This document shows, piece by piece, positions 1 through 8,933 of a stretch of 64,000 bases of DNA (positions are counted from its first letter, which is position 1; every line of letters begins with the position of its first letter). Under the pieces are notes generated by a model, which was not told where the DNA came from, ran no database searches, and saw only the letters and a program-made list of their open reading frames with translations. Origin of the DNA: Arcanobacterium_A bovis (GTDB lineage Bacteria; Actinomycetota; Actinomycetes; Actinomycetales; Actinomycetaceae); assembly GCF_042655305.1 (NCBI RefSeq), contig NZ_JBHSLR010000005.1; one strand, given 5' to 3'. The position numbers and the translations under genes were made by a program.

Positions 1-121
1 CCTACACATCCAAAAAAGCTGGACCGGACGCTAACAACACGCCATCATTAGCAACGCGTTTTGACGCTTAGCCCGTTTTCGCCTTTAGCCCTAAATGGAG
101 CAGGCTTTGGGCAAACAAACA

Positions 122-157
122 AAATGAGCCCCACCCTAAAAAGGATGGAGCTCATTT
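122..157 (-). terminator. Hairpin terminator after rplS
   Basis: An inverted repeat of about 15 bp (AAATGAGC..CC arms with two wobble positions) surrounds a TAAAAA loop a few bases beyond the rplS stop codon. It probably ends the rpsP-to-rplS operon. The remaining bases 1-121 hold nothing I can identify. Confidence 0.6.
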
Positions 158-168
158 CTAAGCGAATA

Positions 169-522
169 TCACTTGTTATCGGTGCGCTTTTCCTTGATCT
201 TCGCAGCCTTGCCGTGAAGGTCACGCAAGTAGTAAAGCTTGGCACGGCGCACATCGCCACGGGTAACAACTTCAATGGAGTCAACATTTGGGGAGTGAAG
301 TGGGAACTTACGCTCAACTCCAACGCCAAAGGACACCTTACGAACGGTGAAGGTAGAACCTACACCATTGCCACCCTTGCGAGCGATAACAACGCCCTGG
401 AACACCTGGATACGGTGACGGTTACCTTCAACAACCTTCACGTTTACCTTAACGGTGTCGCCTGGACGGAAGTCTGGACGCTCAATCAACTGGGATTGTG
501 CAACTGACTGTGGAATCTCCAT
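169..522 (-). CDS. rplS: 50S ribosomal protein L19
   Basis: L19 of the large ribosomal subunit, which lies at the interface between the 30S and 50S subunits. The 117-residue product has the family's usual length and shows the characteristic FRPGDTVKVNVKVVEG and RIQVFQGVVIARKGGG-like segments, followed by FTVRKVSFGVGVERKFPLHSP and the YYLRDLHGKAAKIKE tail. It is the last gene of a minus-strand run rpsP-khpA-rimM-trmD-rplS, the usual bacterial order. It lies 138 bp after trmD and is followed by a hairpin terminator. The start is the only ATG that gives the normal L19 N-terminus. Nothing in the protein looks abnormal. Confidence 0.97.
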   Translation of the reverse strand: MEIPQSVAQSQLIERPDFRPGDTVKVNVKVVEGNRHRIQVFQGVVIARKGGNGVGSTFTVRKVSFGVGVERKFPLHSPNVDSIEVVTRGDVRRAKLYYLRDLHGKAAKIKEKRTDNK

Positions 523-660
523 GATTCAATCATTTCTCACCCTGCGCGCAGGTCAGAGTGGGTTCAGGGCTTTGGGAATCCAAAGCCGAGCGGATATTTA
601 CTTACCAGAGCACAAACCCCCTGCGGCAGGCACTGCACTCATTTCGGTAAGGCAACTCAA

Positions 661-2109
661 CTATTTTGCCACATTTAATGGCCGAACCATAGTCACATCA
701 TTGTTGATCGTATCACCAACACGGAACTCTCGTTTCCCCGCCCGCACAAAGCCAAGTTTACGATATGCCTTTTGAGCACGGCGGTTATGCTCATGGGTTC
801 CAAGCCAAATACACCACGGCTTCGGAACACTAACACTCTCGCAATCTTGATGCGTACTGCATTCTCCGGCGTCGCCATCTACGCCCGACTTATCGAGCAA
901 GGCATCTACACCCAACTTAGCGCGCAAGGATTGAACAGAAAACTCAAAGAGTGTGGAAAACACATACCTCGAACGCCACCGTTGATCCACATATGCCTTT
1001 GACATATAAATGAAACGCCCATCAAATGGAACGCCGTCAATCACGAAGCCCTGTGGAGCTCCCGCCGCAATCTGCGCAGTCAGATCGCCATGCTCATATA
1101 GCATATATCCGGCAATCTGCGCGGAACTATCCTCAGCGAGAAGCACTGAATAAGTGTCCTCGTCAGCCACATAGGTAGAAAACTGCTCCGCGCTCAGATT
1201 CTTCTCGATGAAATTCTCGCGCTCACGCTCAGCAATGCTCGGCGGACACGCATCTACGAAAGTCCGGCGCGCAAACTCTGCCAGCGCCACGACGTCGTCC
1301 GTCCGTGCTGCCCGAAACACCAGCTTTTCCACGTGCTCACCATCTTGAGCGCAAAACCATCCCCAGCGCGCTAGTTCCTCAAGGTCACCCTTGTCGAGCT
1401 GAGTCGCTTTAAGCTGGGCAATCATATCAGGACGCCGCTGCGCGGTGCGTTCAAGCGAACGATCACGACGCCAACGGTGCACTGCCTGGTGGTTGCCCGA
1501 CGTCAAGACTTCAGGCACCGCAATTCCTCGAAAATCAGCAGGTCGCGTGTACACAGGATATTCCAGCAACCCAGCTTCGGAATGGGACTCTTCTGCCAGC
1601 GACTGCGGATTTCCTACCATGCCCGGCACCAGTCGTGATACAGCTTCGACGAGAGCCACGCTGGCCACTTCTCCCCCATTGAGCACGTAATCGCCAAGTG
1701 AAAACTCGAATACCTCTACATCCGCTCGGGCGGAATAATACTGGGCGATTCGCGAGTCAATACCCTCGTAGCGTCCACAAGCCAAAATAATATGCTCGAC
1801 ATTCGCTAATCTCTCACAGTGGCGTTGAGTCAACGGGATGCCTGACGGGGTTGGGATGGCAAGCACAGTAGGTGCAGAAATCTTATCGATTGCTGCGTCA
1901 ATCGCTTGCGCCCACACGTCTGGTTTCATCACCATTCCGGCACCGCCACCAAAAGGAGAGTCGTCAACGGTTCGATGAATATCTTGAGTCCAGTCACGAA
2001 TATCGTGAATCTCAGTGGAAATGATTCCCCTTTGCTGCGCCTTTCCCACAAGCGATAGCTGTAAAACGTCGAAGAACTCGGGAAATGCAGAGATAATGTC
2101 AAAATGCAT
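661..2109 (-). CDS. trmD: tRNA (guanine-37-N1)-methyltransferase fused to a GNAT acetyltransferase domain
   Basis: Residues 1 to about 250 are a full TrmD, the SAM-dependent SPOUT enzyme that makes m1G37 in tRNAs and prevents +1 frameshifting. Visible motifs are DDSPFGGGAGMVMKPD, the trefoil-knot segment HIILACGRYEGIDSRI and the LGDYVLNGGE loop. The product is 482 residues, while ordinary TrmD is about 230-270. From about residue 265 a second domain starts (LVFRAARTDDVVALAEFARRTF) and ends with an acetyl-CoA-binding-type segment, NRRAQKAYRKLGFVRAGKREF, typical of GNAT N-acetyltransferases. I see no stop codon or frame change at the junction. The gene lies 20 bp after rimM and precedes rplS. 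The substrate of the acetyltransferase half cannot be read from the sequence. Confidence 0.93.
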   Translation of the reverse strand: MHFDIISAFPEFFDVLQLSLVGKAQQRGIISTEIHDIRDWTQDIHRTVDDSPFGGGAGMVMKPDVWAQAIDAAIDKISAPTVLAIPTPSGIPLTQRHCERLANVEHIILACGRYEGIDSRIAQYYSARADVEVFEFSLGDYVLNGGEVASVALVEAVSRLVPGMVGNPQSLAEESHSEAGLLEYPVYTRPADFRGIAVPEVLTSGNHQAVHRWRRDRSLERTAQRRPDMIAQLKATQLDKGDLEELARWGWFCAQDGEHVEKLVFRAARTDDVVALAEFARRTFVDACPPSIAERERENFIEKNLSAEQFSTYVADEDTYSVLLAEDSSAQIAGYMLYEHGDLTAQIAAGAPQGFVIDGVPFDGRFIYMSKAYVDQRWRSRYVFSTLFEFSVQSLRAKLGVDALLDKSGVDGDAGECSTHQDCESVSVPKPWCIWLGTHEHNRRAQKAYRKLGFVRAGKREFRVGDTINNDVTMVRPLNVAK

Positions 2110-2129
2110 AGATGAAACGCTCCAGCTAT

Positions 2130-2699
2130 TTATTCGTCCGCGGTCTCAGATTCTTCATCCGCAGTTCCGAGTACTTCATCTTCTTCGCCGAGCTCATCAT
2201 CGGAGAACAAACCTTGCGGGGCGTCAATAATCACGCAATGATCGTCAATATCGACCTCGGTGACGATATCACGCACAAATGGCACTTGCGTAACCCGCCC
2301 ATCAGGTTCGCGCACCAGAAGCAAATCTTGGGCGGGCATCGGCTGCAAGCCCACCACAATACCCAATTCGTACCCTTCTGGGTCAAGCGCCTCCAATCCT
2401 ACGAGCTCGTGGGCATACCAAGCATCTTCTTCTACGTCGTCTTCATCGGTTTCGATCACCAACTGAACGCCCCTGAGCGACTCCGCCGTGGTGCGATCAT
2501 TGATTTCTTCAAATCGCGCGAAAGTCATCCCCTTGTATTCGCGAGTTTTTGTGACAACTAGCGGGCCGACGTCGGCAGGTTCAGTTTCGAGGGTAGCACC
2601 AGGATAGAGACGACGCTGCGGACTGTCGGTGCGAACGTCGAGTTTTACCTCGCCTTTGAGCCCGTGAGCGGCTCCAATAATGGCTACGATGAGCTTCAC
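2130..2699 (-). CDS. rimM: Ribosome maturation factor RimM
   Basis: RimM binds S19 and helps the 3' head domain of 16S rRNA mature. The 189-residue protein starts with the family signature VAIIGAAHGLKGEVKLDVRTDSP and carries the GMTFARFEEINDRTTAESLRG strand region, followed by the C-terminal PRC-like barrel (AWYAHELVGLEALDPEGYELGIVVG). The last 25 residues form an acidic tail (EDEVLGTADEESE) that is longer than in most RimM proteins. It sits between khpA and trmD on the minus strand. A strong hairpin separates it from khpA, so it may have its own promoter or depend on read-through. Confidence 0.95.
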   Translation of the reverse strand: MKLIVAIIGAAHGLKGEVKLDVRTDSPQRRLYPGATLETEPADVGPLVVTKTREYKGMTFARFEEINDRTTAESLRGVQLVIETDEDDVEEDAWYAHELVGLEALDPEGYELGIVVGLQPMPAQDLLLVREPDGRVTQVPFVRDIVTEVDIDDHCVIIDAPQGLFSDDELGEEDEVLGTADEESETADE

Positions 2700-2756
2700 T
2701 ACGTCTCCCAGAAATAGTTAATGAATTATCTTTGCGCTGTAAAATATACCTGATAT

Positions 2757-2789
2757 GGGAAAACCCGCGCGTGATGCGCGGGTTTTCCC
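2757..2789 (-). terminator. Perfect hairpin between khpA and rimM
   Basis: Two perfect 14-bp arms (GGGAAAACCCGCGC) enclose a 5-base loop, 13 bp beyond the khpA stop and about 58 bp before rimM. There is no U-tract, so it may be a partial terminator, a pause or an mRNA 3'-end stabiliser that lowers rimM-trmD-rplS expression relative to rpsP. Confidence 0.7.
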
Positions 2790-2801
2790 TTGGAAAGTAT
2801 T

Positions 2802-3038
2802 TCAGCGATCAGTTTCGATCACATCTACTCGTACAGCGCCATTGGTAGAAAGCGCGTTGACGACGGTGCGCAGCGCTTTAGCGGTGCGACCATTGCGTCC
2901 AATAACGCGTCCCAGATCCTCAGGATTCACACGGACTTCAAGCAATTCACCACGACGGTTATTACGAGCTGTAACTTCAACGTCATCGGGATTATCCACG
3001 ATTCCACGGACCAAATGTTCCAAGGCTTGTGCGAGCAT
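2802..3038 (-). CDS. khpA: KH-domain RNA-binding protein KhpA
   Basis: A 78-residue single KH-domain protein of the KhpA (YlqC) family, which usually binds RNA together with KhpB. The core motif VRVNPEDLGRVIGRNGRTAKALRTVV contains the GxxG loop (IGRNGRTA). It overlaps the rpsP stop codon by one base (TGATG), so translation is probably coupled to S16. This position between rpsP and rimM is conserved in actinobacteria and firmicutes. The length is normal for the family. Confidence 0.93.
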   Translation of the reverse strand: MLAQALEHLVRGIVDNPDDVEVTARNNRRGELLEVRVNPEDLGRVIGRNGRTAKALRTVVNALSTNGAVRVDVIETDR

Positions 3039-3517
3039 CAGGCTTCCTCAGACTCTTCAACGCCAGCTTCTTCAGCTGGTGCTTCTTCGGCTTCGGCAGC
3101 AGCCTTTGCTTCAGCCTCTGCCTTAGCACGAGCTTCTGCCTTAGCTGCACGAATCTTCTCAGCATCGTTCTGAACTGCCTTAACAGCTTCTTCGCGAGCC
3201 TTGTCAGCATCAACCTTTTCAACGGTCTTCAAAGTGGATTTACCTTCGAGACCCTTGGCGGCCTGCCAGTCACCAGTGATCTTCAACTGAGCAAGAACTG
3301 GCTCTGAAGGCTGTGCGCCAACCGAAATCCAGTACTGAGCACGCTCAGAGTTGATGTCGATGGTGGATGGCTGAGTGTTCGGATTGTAGAAGCCGATCTC
3401 CTCGATAACGCGACCATCGCGCTTCTTGCGAGAATCAACAACAACAACACGGTACATAGCTTCACGGATCTTGCCCATGCGCTTTAGACGAATTTTGACT
3501 GCCACTTGTGCGGTCAC
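3038..3517 (-). CDS. rpsP: 30S ribosomal protein S16 with Ala/Glu-rich tail
   Basis: S16 is a small-subunit protein needed for assembly of the 30S body. Residues 1 to about 80 match the family (VKIRLKRMGKIREAMYRVVVVDSRKKRDGRVIEEIGFYNP). The protein continues to 159 residues with a charged tail rich in Ala, Lys and Glu (ARAKAEAEAKAAAEAEEAPAEE), as in many actinobacterial S16 proteins. It opens the rpsP-khpA-rimM-trmD-rplS group and has a clear Shine-Dalgarno (GAAACAGGAGTGACC) before the ATG. Its tail shows the low-complexity codon pattern expected of such extensions. Confidence 0.96.
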   Translation of the reverse strand: MTAQVAVKIRLKRMGKIREAMYRVVVVDSRKKRDGRVIEEIGFYNPNTQPSTIDINSERAQYWISVGAQPSEPVLAQLKITGDWQAAKGLEGKSTLKTVEKVDADKAREEAVKAVQNDAEKIRAAKAEARAKAEAEAKAAAEAEEAPAEEAGVEESEEA

Positions 3518-3634
3518 TCCTGTTTCTTTGTTTCATTGGATCCTTGCTAGTCAGCGGTGGGAACACGCATTTCACAATTCTCCGAACTGAGATTCCGTTA
3601 AGATGAGAGGGTCTTAACTTCCTCTAAGTACAAC

Positions 3635-3640
3635 ATTATA
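3635..3640 (-). promoter_or_regulatory. Candidate -10 box upstream of rpsP
   Basis: The minus strand reads TATAAT here, about 118 bp before the rpsP start. No convincing -35 hexamer lies at 17 bp, so the call is weak. The rest of the 407-bp gap 3518-3924 contains no ORF or RNA that I recognise. Confidence 0.3.
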
Positions 3641-3924
3641 TTCTGCCAGAAATTGAGCCGAGATAACAGTTAGAATTTCATTATTCTCGGTGGTGCCGCC
3701 CACAGATAATCCGCAAGTAGGTAATCCACCAATATGCCGCAGCGCACTTAACTCGATTCAGCACAAACGCCGCTCCCAATAGTCGCCACCCGCTCCTCTG
3801 CCATTCAGCTCATCTTCAAGGCGGCGAATACCGCGTTTTCGCCACCTTGAACTGTGGGTAAACAATCAAAACTAGTTGGCTTGCTACTTAGGTATTTCGA
3901 AACACACGAGCGCAGAATTGTAAT

Positions 3925-4902
3925 ATGAACACTGAAACCGTAAATCTCACCAAATTCGCTTGGCTATCGATTGCTGCCGCAGTCCTCACGATCTCTATGA
4001 AAGCCGCAGCATATATACTCACAGGTTCAGTGTCTTTACTTTCCGATGCAATGGAATCGGTAGTCAATTTGGTAGCGGCGATCGTAGCATTGTACGCCTT
4101 GACGCTCGCAGCAAAGCCTGCTGATTCCCACTACACCTTCGGCCGATCAAAAGCAGAATATTTCTCAGCGGCCATCGAAGGCGCAATGATATTTGGCGCA
4201 GCTGCGCTGATACTTTTCGTTTCAGTACAACGACTCCTCTCCCCCGTTTCCCTCGATAACCTCGGAATTGGTTTGGTGGTTTCTGTATTAACCACCGCGA
4301 TCAACGGCCTCGTGGGATACTACATCTTAGAGTCCGGCAAGAAGCATTCCTCACCCACGCTGGTAGCGGATGGAAAACACCTCCTTACCGACGTCATCAC
4401 AACGGTTGGCGTAATCTTTGGAGTATTCTTGGTCAAGATCACTGGTCTTGAAATCCTCGATCCAATCGTGGCAATTATTGTTGGTTTCAATATTATTTGG
4501 ATTGGCACAGGACTCATCCGTACCTCTTTGGCGGGCTTGCTCGATGCAACATTGCCAGAAGAAGAGAATCACACTATCGTCACAATCCTCAAATCCTTCC
4601 AATCAGAAACAGTAAGCTTTCACGGCTTACAAACGCGCCAAGCAGGCCGTTTGCGATTCGTCAGAGTCGATGTACAGGTGCCTGGCGTGTGGACAGTTCG
4701 CGAAGGACACGATTTTGCCCATCAAATCGAGGCACAAATCGAAGAAAAGCTCTCCGATGTATCCGTCACGATCCATGTCGAACCGATTGAGGATCCAACT
4801 TCCTACGAGGATATTCCGCAAGGTTTCGTTCCACTCGATGGCGACGACGGATTCGTGCCGGTTGATCTTGAAACAGGCAAGCCAATCACGTTTCAACAGT
4901 GA
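3925..4902 (+). CDS. Cation diffusion facilitator family metal exporter
   Basis: A 325-residue CDF transporter that exports divalent metals in exchange for protons. Six hydrophobic segments occupy roughly residues 12-200. The TM2 metal-site region reads SLLSDAMESVVNLVAA (D41, E44, N48), and the TM5 region has the HxxxD pair in ADGKHLLTDVITT. The C-terminal cytoplasmic dimerisation domain follows (VRVDVQVPGVWTVREGHDFAHQIEAQIEEKLSDVSVTIHVEP, segmentally). The Asp-Glu-Asn pattern in TM2 differs from the Zn-type HD pattern, so the metal is uncertain (Fe, Mn, Co or Zn). The gene stands alone on the plus strand between two minus-strand runs, has no strong Shine-Dalgarno and converges with the amidohydrolase gene 8 bp away. 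Confidence 0.88.
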   Translation: MNTETVNLTKFAWLSIAAAVLTISMKAAAYILTGSVSLLSDAMESVVNLVAAIVALYALTLAAKPADSHYTFGRSKAEYFSAAIEGAMIFGAAALILFVSVQRLLSPVSLDNLGIGLVVSVLTTAINGLVGYYILESGKKHSSPTLVADGKHLLTDVITTVGVIFGVFLVKITGLEILDPIVAIIVGFNIIWIGTGLIRTSLAGLLDATLPEEENHTIVTILKSFQSETVSFHGLQTRQAGRLRFVRVDVQVPGVWTVREGHDFAHQIEAQIEEKLSDVSVTIHVEPIEDPTSYEDIPQGFVPLDGDDGFVPVDLETGKPITFQQ

Positions 4903-4910
4903 GACACCGG

Positions 4911-6035
4911 TTAGCGATGATACACTATGCATCCGCCAATGAGCACATAGCTAGGCGATAAAACAGCACTGATGTCCTGTTCAGGGTCTCGGTCGTACAC
5001 CACGAGATCTGCCGCAGCGCCGTCTTCCCACGAAGTTAATCCCAGCCGACGGCGTCCACCATAACTCGCTGCTTCCATAACCGCATGCGCTGGCATGCCG
5101 TTACGCACGGCATCACACAGCTCGGTCGGAAGCCCACGCTGATCGACATCTGCTGAGGTATCCGAGCCCATCAAAAATAGCGTCTGCGCTTGGCACATCA
5201 TGGCCAAATGTTCACGACGACACGCATCCATGTTCAACATTCGGCGAGCATAAACTGGATATTTGCCTGCGTCACCAGCAAATTCTGGGAACCTACTGAT
5301 TTGATTCACGGTTGGCGTGATGAGCACGCCTTGCTCACGCGCTCGTACGAGCTGCTCCCAGTCCATGCCCGTACCATGCTCGATTCCGTCCACGCCAGCG
5401 TCAAGTAAATCGTCGATAGTCTCATGCGCAAACGTATGAACTGTTACTTTCGTACCTAAATCATGCGCAGCTTGCACAGCAGCCTTGAGCGCTTCGCGCG
5501 GCCACAGAGGTTCAAGGTCAGAAAGACTGCCATTTTCGCGGTTGATCCAATCGCCCACAATTTTTATCCAGCCATCAGCTCGCTCGCACTGCTTACGAAC
5601 TTGTTGCACAAGATCGTGGGGTTCGGTATCAATTCCGGCGTGGCGAATATAGCGTTTGAACCGCGCGATATGCTGCCCACAGTGAATAATTCGCGGCTCG
5701 CTCTCAGTGCGAATTTGACCAGCATTGCGCTGCCCGCCGCAGTCGCGTATCGCAGTTACGCCCAGAGTTACGCATGCAGCAAGACGACGGCGTATTTCGG
5801 CGTCGTCCAGAAGCTCAGTGCTATACGAAAGCCCTGGGTGCGTATGTGCGTCAAGCAAACCTGGGTAGATGAAACCGGTGATTGTCTGACTTGGTGCGCC
5901 TTCGCCGTCAACACCTAGCGAGGGTCGAGTGTGGGAAATCTTCCCATCAACCACCCAAATCTGGTCTGCGTCAAAGCCCCGCAACTGACCGCGGAGGCAG
6001 ATCGCCTCAGAGCTGCCCGCACTGGACGCCGTCAT
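4911..6035 (-). CDS. Amidohydrolase-superfamily metal-dependent hydrolase
   Basis: A 374-residue TIM-barrel hydrolase with the superfamily's metal ligands visible: HxH in GLLDAHTHPG, a Lys in WIKIVGDW that may be carbamylated, His in KVTVHTFAHE and DGIEHGTGM, and Asp in LMGSDTSADVD. The composition resembles imidazolonepropionase- or prolidase-like amidohydrolases of broad substrate range; the substrate cannot be assigned. The gene overlaps the ffh stop codon by four bases (ATGA), so it is translated from the same mRNA as ffh. No functional link to the SRP pathway is known to me. Confidence 0.85.
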   Translation of the reverse strand: MTASSAGSSEAICLRGQLRGFDADQIWVVDGKISHTRPSLGVDGEGAPSQTITGFIYPGLLDAHTHPGLSYSTELLDDAEIRRRLAACVTLGVTAIRDCGGQRNAGQIRTESEPRIIHCGQHIARFKRYIRHAGIDTEPHDLVQQVRKQCERADGWIKIVGDWINRENGSLSDLEPLWPREALKAAVQAAHDLGTKVTVHTFAHETIDDLLDAGVDGIEHGTGMDWEQLVRAREQGVLITPTVNQISRFPEFAGDAGKYPVYARRMLNMDACRREHLAMMCQAQTLFLMGSDTSADVDQRGLPTELCDAVRNGMPAHAVMEAASYGGRRRLGLTSWEDGAAADLVVYDRDPEQDISAVLSPSYVLIGGCIVYHR

Positions 6036-7588
6036 CGCAAGAACTTTGCTAGCGCTTCCATGTCTACGTTCTGAGCAGGATCAGGCGCGGCACCGAAAGC
6101 GCTACCCTTGGAAGCTGCGCCAGATTTCTGTTGTGCTTCCAATTCCTGCTGACGGCGTTTTGCTGGATTACCCGAACGGCCTTTCTTATTGCCCGAAGTC
6201 TTCTTCGCGCCTTTCTTGCGCTGCTTCTTCGTATATCCGCCGCCGAAACCTGGCATGCCAGGAATATTTGGCATTCCAGGCATTCCACCGCCACGAGACA
6301 TCGCTTGCATCATTTTCTTGGCTTGCTCAAAACGCTCCATCAGCGAATTAACTTCTTGAACGCTGGTTCCAGATCCCTTTGCAATGCGCAGACGCCGCGA
6401 ACCGTTGAGAATCTTTGGATCGTTACGCTCTGCTTTGGTCATGGAGCGCACAATAGCAACTTGGCGATCAATATCGCGTTCATCGAGGTTATCAAGTGCA
6501 TCACGGTACTGGTTCATACCCGGCAGCATGCCCATAATTTTCTTCATTGAGCCAAGCTTGCGCATCTGCTCAAGCTGCTCAATGAAATCGTCCAAGGTGA
6601 AAGCACCCTGTGCCATCTTGGCTGCCAGATCTTCCGCTTCACGCTCAGACCATGTGCGTTCGGCCTGCTCAATAAGGGTCAACAAATCGCCCATATCGAG
6701 AATACGCGAAGCCATACGATCCGCGTGGAATCGCTCGAACGCGTCAAGTTTTTCGCCTGTTGAGGCGAACAAGACGGGCTGACCAGTCACGCCACGTACA
6801 GACAATGCCGCGCCACCACGCGCGTCACCATCGAGTTTCGAGAGCACAACGCCAGTAAAGCCCACTCCGTCTCGGAAAGCGATTGAGGTGTTGACGGCAT
6901 CTTGACCGATCATCGCGTCGAGAACAAAAAGTATTTCGTGTGGGTTGACGGCATCACGAATATCGCGAGCTTGCTCCATCATCTCTTCGTCGATACCAAG
7001 GCGACCAGCCGTATCGACCACGATCACATTAAAATTGTTCTCTTGGGCGTAGCGTAACGAATCGCGAGCGACCTGAACCGGATCACCGACACCGTTACCT
7101 GGCTCCGGCGCAAAAACGCTCACACCTGCCCGCTCACCCACTACTTGGAGCTGATTTACTGCATTTGGACGCTGCAAATCGGAAGCAACGAGAAGTGGCT
7201 TTTTGCCGTTTTCCCGCAGCCAACGTCCAAGCTTTCCAGCCAGAGTCGTTTTTCCAGCACCCTGCAGACCTGCAAGCATGATGATTGTTGGTCCAGAGCT
7301 CGCCCAATTCAGATCGCGACTCTCACCGCCCAAGACTTCGATTAATTCGTCATTGACGATCTTGACTACTTGCTGCGCTGGGTTGAGAGCCTGCGAAACT
7401 ACTGCGCCAGTCGCTTTTTCCCGAACTGCAGCTGTAAAGGAACGCACCACAGGCAAAGCCACGTCCGCATCAAGCAACGCACGTCGAATATCGCCAATGA
7501 CGCTTTCGACGTCCTGCTCGGTGAGCTTTCCATGCTTGCGCAGGTTACGAAGCGATCCAGTGATTCGATCTGAAAGAGAGTTAAACAT
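6032..7588 (-). CDS. ffh: Signal recognition particle GTPase Ffh
   Basis: Ffh is the protein part of the signal recognition particle and delivers nascent membrane proteins to FtsY. The N domain (MFNSLSDRITGSLRNL) is followed by the G domain with P-loop GLQGAGKTTLAGKLG, DTAGR and LSKLDGDARGG. The M domain begins near residue 300 and ends in a Met- and Gly-rich stretch, GGGMPGMPNIPGMPGFGGG, with a basic tail. I chose the ATG at 7588, giving 518 residues, because AAGG lies 7 bases before it and family members begin MFNSLSDR. An in-frame ATG at 7615 would add nine residues. Confidence 0.96.
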   Translation of the reverse strand: MFNSLSDRITGSLRNLRKHGKLTEQDVESVIGDIRRALLDADVALPVVRSFTAAVREKATGAVVSQALNPAQQVVKIVNDELIEVLGGESRDLNWASSGPTIIMLAGLQGAGKTTLAGKLGRWLRENGKKPLLVASDLQRPNAVNQLQVVGERAGVSVFAPEPGNGVGDPVQVARDSLRYAQENNFNVIVVDTAGRLGIDEEMMEQARDIRDAVNPHEILFVLDAMIGQDAVNTSIAFRDGVGFTGVVLSKLDGDARGGAALSVRGVTGQPVLFASTGEKLDAFERFHADRMASRILDMGDLLTLIEQAERTWSEREAEDLAAKMAQGAFTLDDFIEQLEQMRKLGSMKKIMGMLPGMNQYRDALDNLDERDIDRQVAIVRSMTKAERNDPKILNGSRRLRIAKGSGTSVQEVNSLMERFEQAKKMMQAMSRGGGMPGMPNIPGMPGFGGGYTKKQRKKGAKKTSGNKKGRSGNPAKRRQQELEAQQKSGAASKGSAFGAAPDPAQNVDMEALAKFLR

Positions 7589-7671
7589 TCCCATACCTTG
7601 GTCTGAAATCTGCAATGAACTGTGTGTAATTCTATGTCACCACAGAGCTAGAAACGAATCTATGCTCTGCT

Positions 7672-8814
7672 TTAGGCAAGCAAGGAATCAACAAATGATT
7701 CCGCATCAAAAGGCGCAAGATCATCTGCGCCCTCACCCAGACCGATGAACTTCACAGGCACGCCCAGTTCGCGCTGCACAGAAATAACGATTCCGCCTTT
7801 TGCGGTTCCGTCCAGTTTCGAGAGAACAATTCCCGTAATTCCGGTGACTTCGGCAAAGACTTGTGCTTGTCGCATGCCATTTTGCCCAGTAGTAGCGTCC
7901 AAAACCAAGAGCACTTCCCGGACCGGCGCGCGCTTTTCCATGACGCGCTTGATTTTGCCCAGTTCGTCCATAAGACCAGCTTTGTTTTGCAGACGTCCTG
8001 CGGTGTCGACAATCACGACGTCGGTACCCGCCTCAGCACCGACGCGCACTGCCTCAAATGCTACCGATGCCGGATCGGCACCTTCTTGATCGGAGCGCAC
8101 AACTTCTACCCCGATGCGGTCTCCCCAAGTCTGGAGTTGCTCTGCAGCCGCAGCTCGGAAGGTGTCTGCTGCTCCGAGTACCACTGAGCGATCCTGTGCC
8201 ACAAGCAAACGGGCAAGCTTGCCAGTGGTTGTGGTTTTACCTGTTCCGTTAACTCCCACCATCAAGATCGAAGCGGGAACCTTGTTCCCCTCACTATCAG
8301 TTTCGGGAGCAATATCCAGTTCACGAGACTTCTCTATCGACACTAAATTGATCAGCTCAGCACGGAGAACATCCTTAATTACAATAGGATCTGTGGTATT
8401 GCGGATCTTGACTTCCTGCTTGAGCTTGTCGATTAAATACGTGGTGGATTCAAGACCAACATCCGCCATGAGCAGAGTTTCTTCGATTTCTTCCCAGTCA
8501 GAGGCCGACAAATCAGAGCGGGACAACACTGCCAGTAACGCATGCCCTAGGCCACCTGAACGCGCCAATCTTGCGCGCAACCGCTCCATGCGAGATGGAA
8601 CTGATTCGGGAGTTTCTACCGAAAGCGGTGGAATATCTTCAATAACCTCGGCATCTGCAATTGCCGAATCGTCAATGGACTTGCGTTCTTCCCAAGGGAG
8701 TTCTGCTTGACCAGTATTTTTCTGCGATGAACGATACTTGGCAAGCAGAACGGCACCACCGCCGCCGACTGCAAGGAGGCCAACAACAATATAAACAATC
8801 AATTCTAGAGTCAC
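7672..8814 (-). CDS. ftsY: Signal recognition particle receptor FtsY
   Basis: FtsY is the membrane-associated GTPase receptor for the SRP. This 380-residue version has an N-terminal membrane segment (LELIVYIVVGLLAVGGGGAVLL), a short acidic linker, then the N domain and the G domain with P-loop GVNGTGKTTTTGKLA, DTAGR and LSKLDGTAKGG, ending in the typical FIGLGEGADDLAPFDAESFV. The N-terminal transmembrane anchor is common in actinobacterial FtsY. It lies between ffh and the small EF-hand-like membrane protein on the same strand, the conserved smc-ftsY-ffh order. Confidence 0.96.
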   Translation of the reverse strand: MTLELIVYIVVGLLAVGGGGAVLLAKYRSSQKNTGQAELPWEERKSIDDSAIADAEVIEDIPPLSVETPESVPSRMERLRARLARSGGLGHALLAVLSRSDLSASDWEEIEETLLMADVGLESTTYLIDKLKQEVKIRNTTDPIVIKDVLRAELINLVSIEKSRELDIAPETDSEGNKVPASILMVGVNGTGKTTTTGKLARLLVAQDRSVVLGAADTFRAAAAEQLQTWGDRIGVEVVRSDQEGADPASVAFEAVRVGAEAGTDVVIVDTAGRLQNKAGLMDELGKIKRVMEKRAPVREVLLVLDATTGQNGMRQAQVFAEVTGITGIVLSKLDGTAKGGIVISVQRELGVPVKFIGLGEGADDLAPFDAESFVDSLLA

Positions 8815-8933
8815 ACTTCTAGTGTGTCGTCTCGTTCTTGAAAAGGCAAGAAAAGTTTAACCTACTGCCCGTTAAGCGAACAGATGAGATAAATTCACGA
8901 CACCTAAAGGCACCAACTAATAAATCTACCAGC

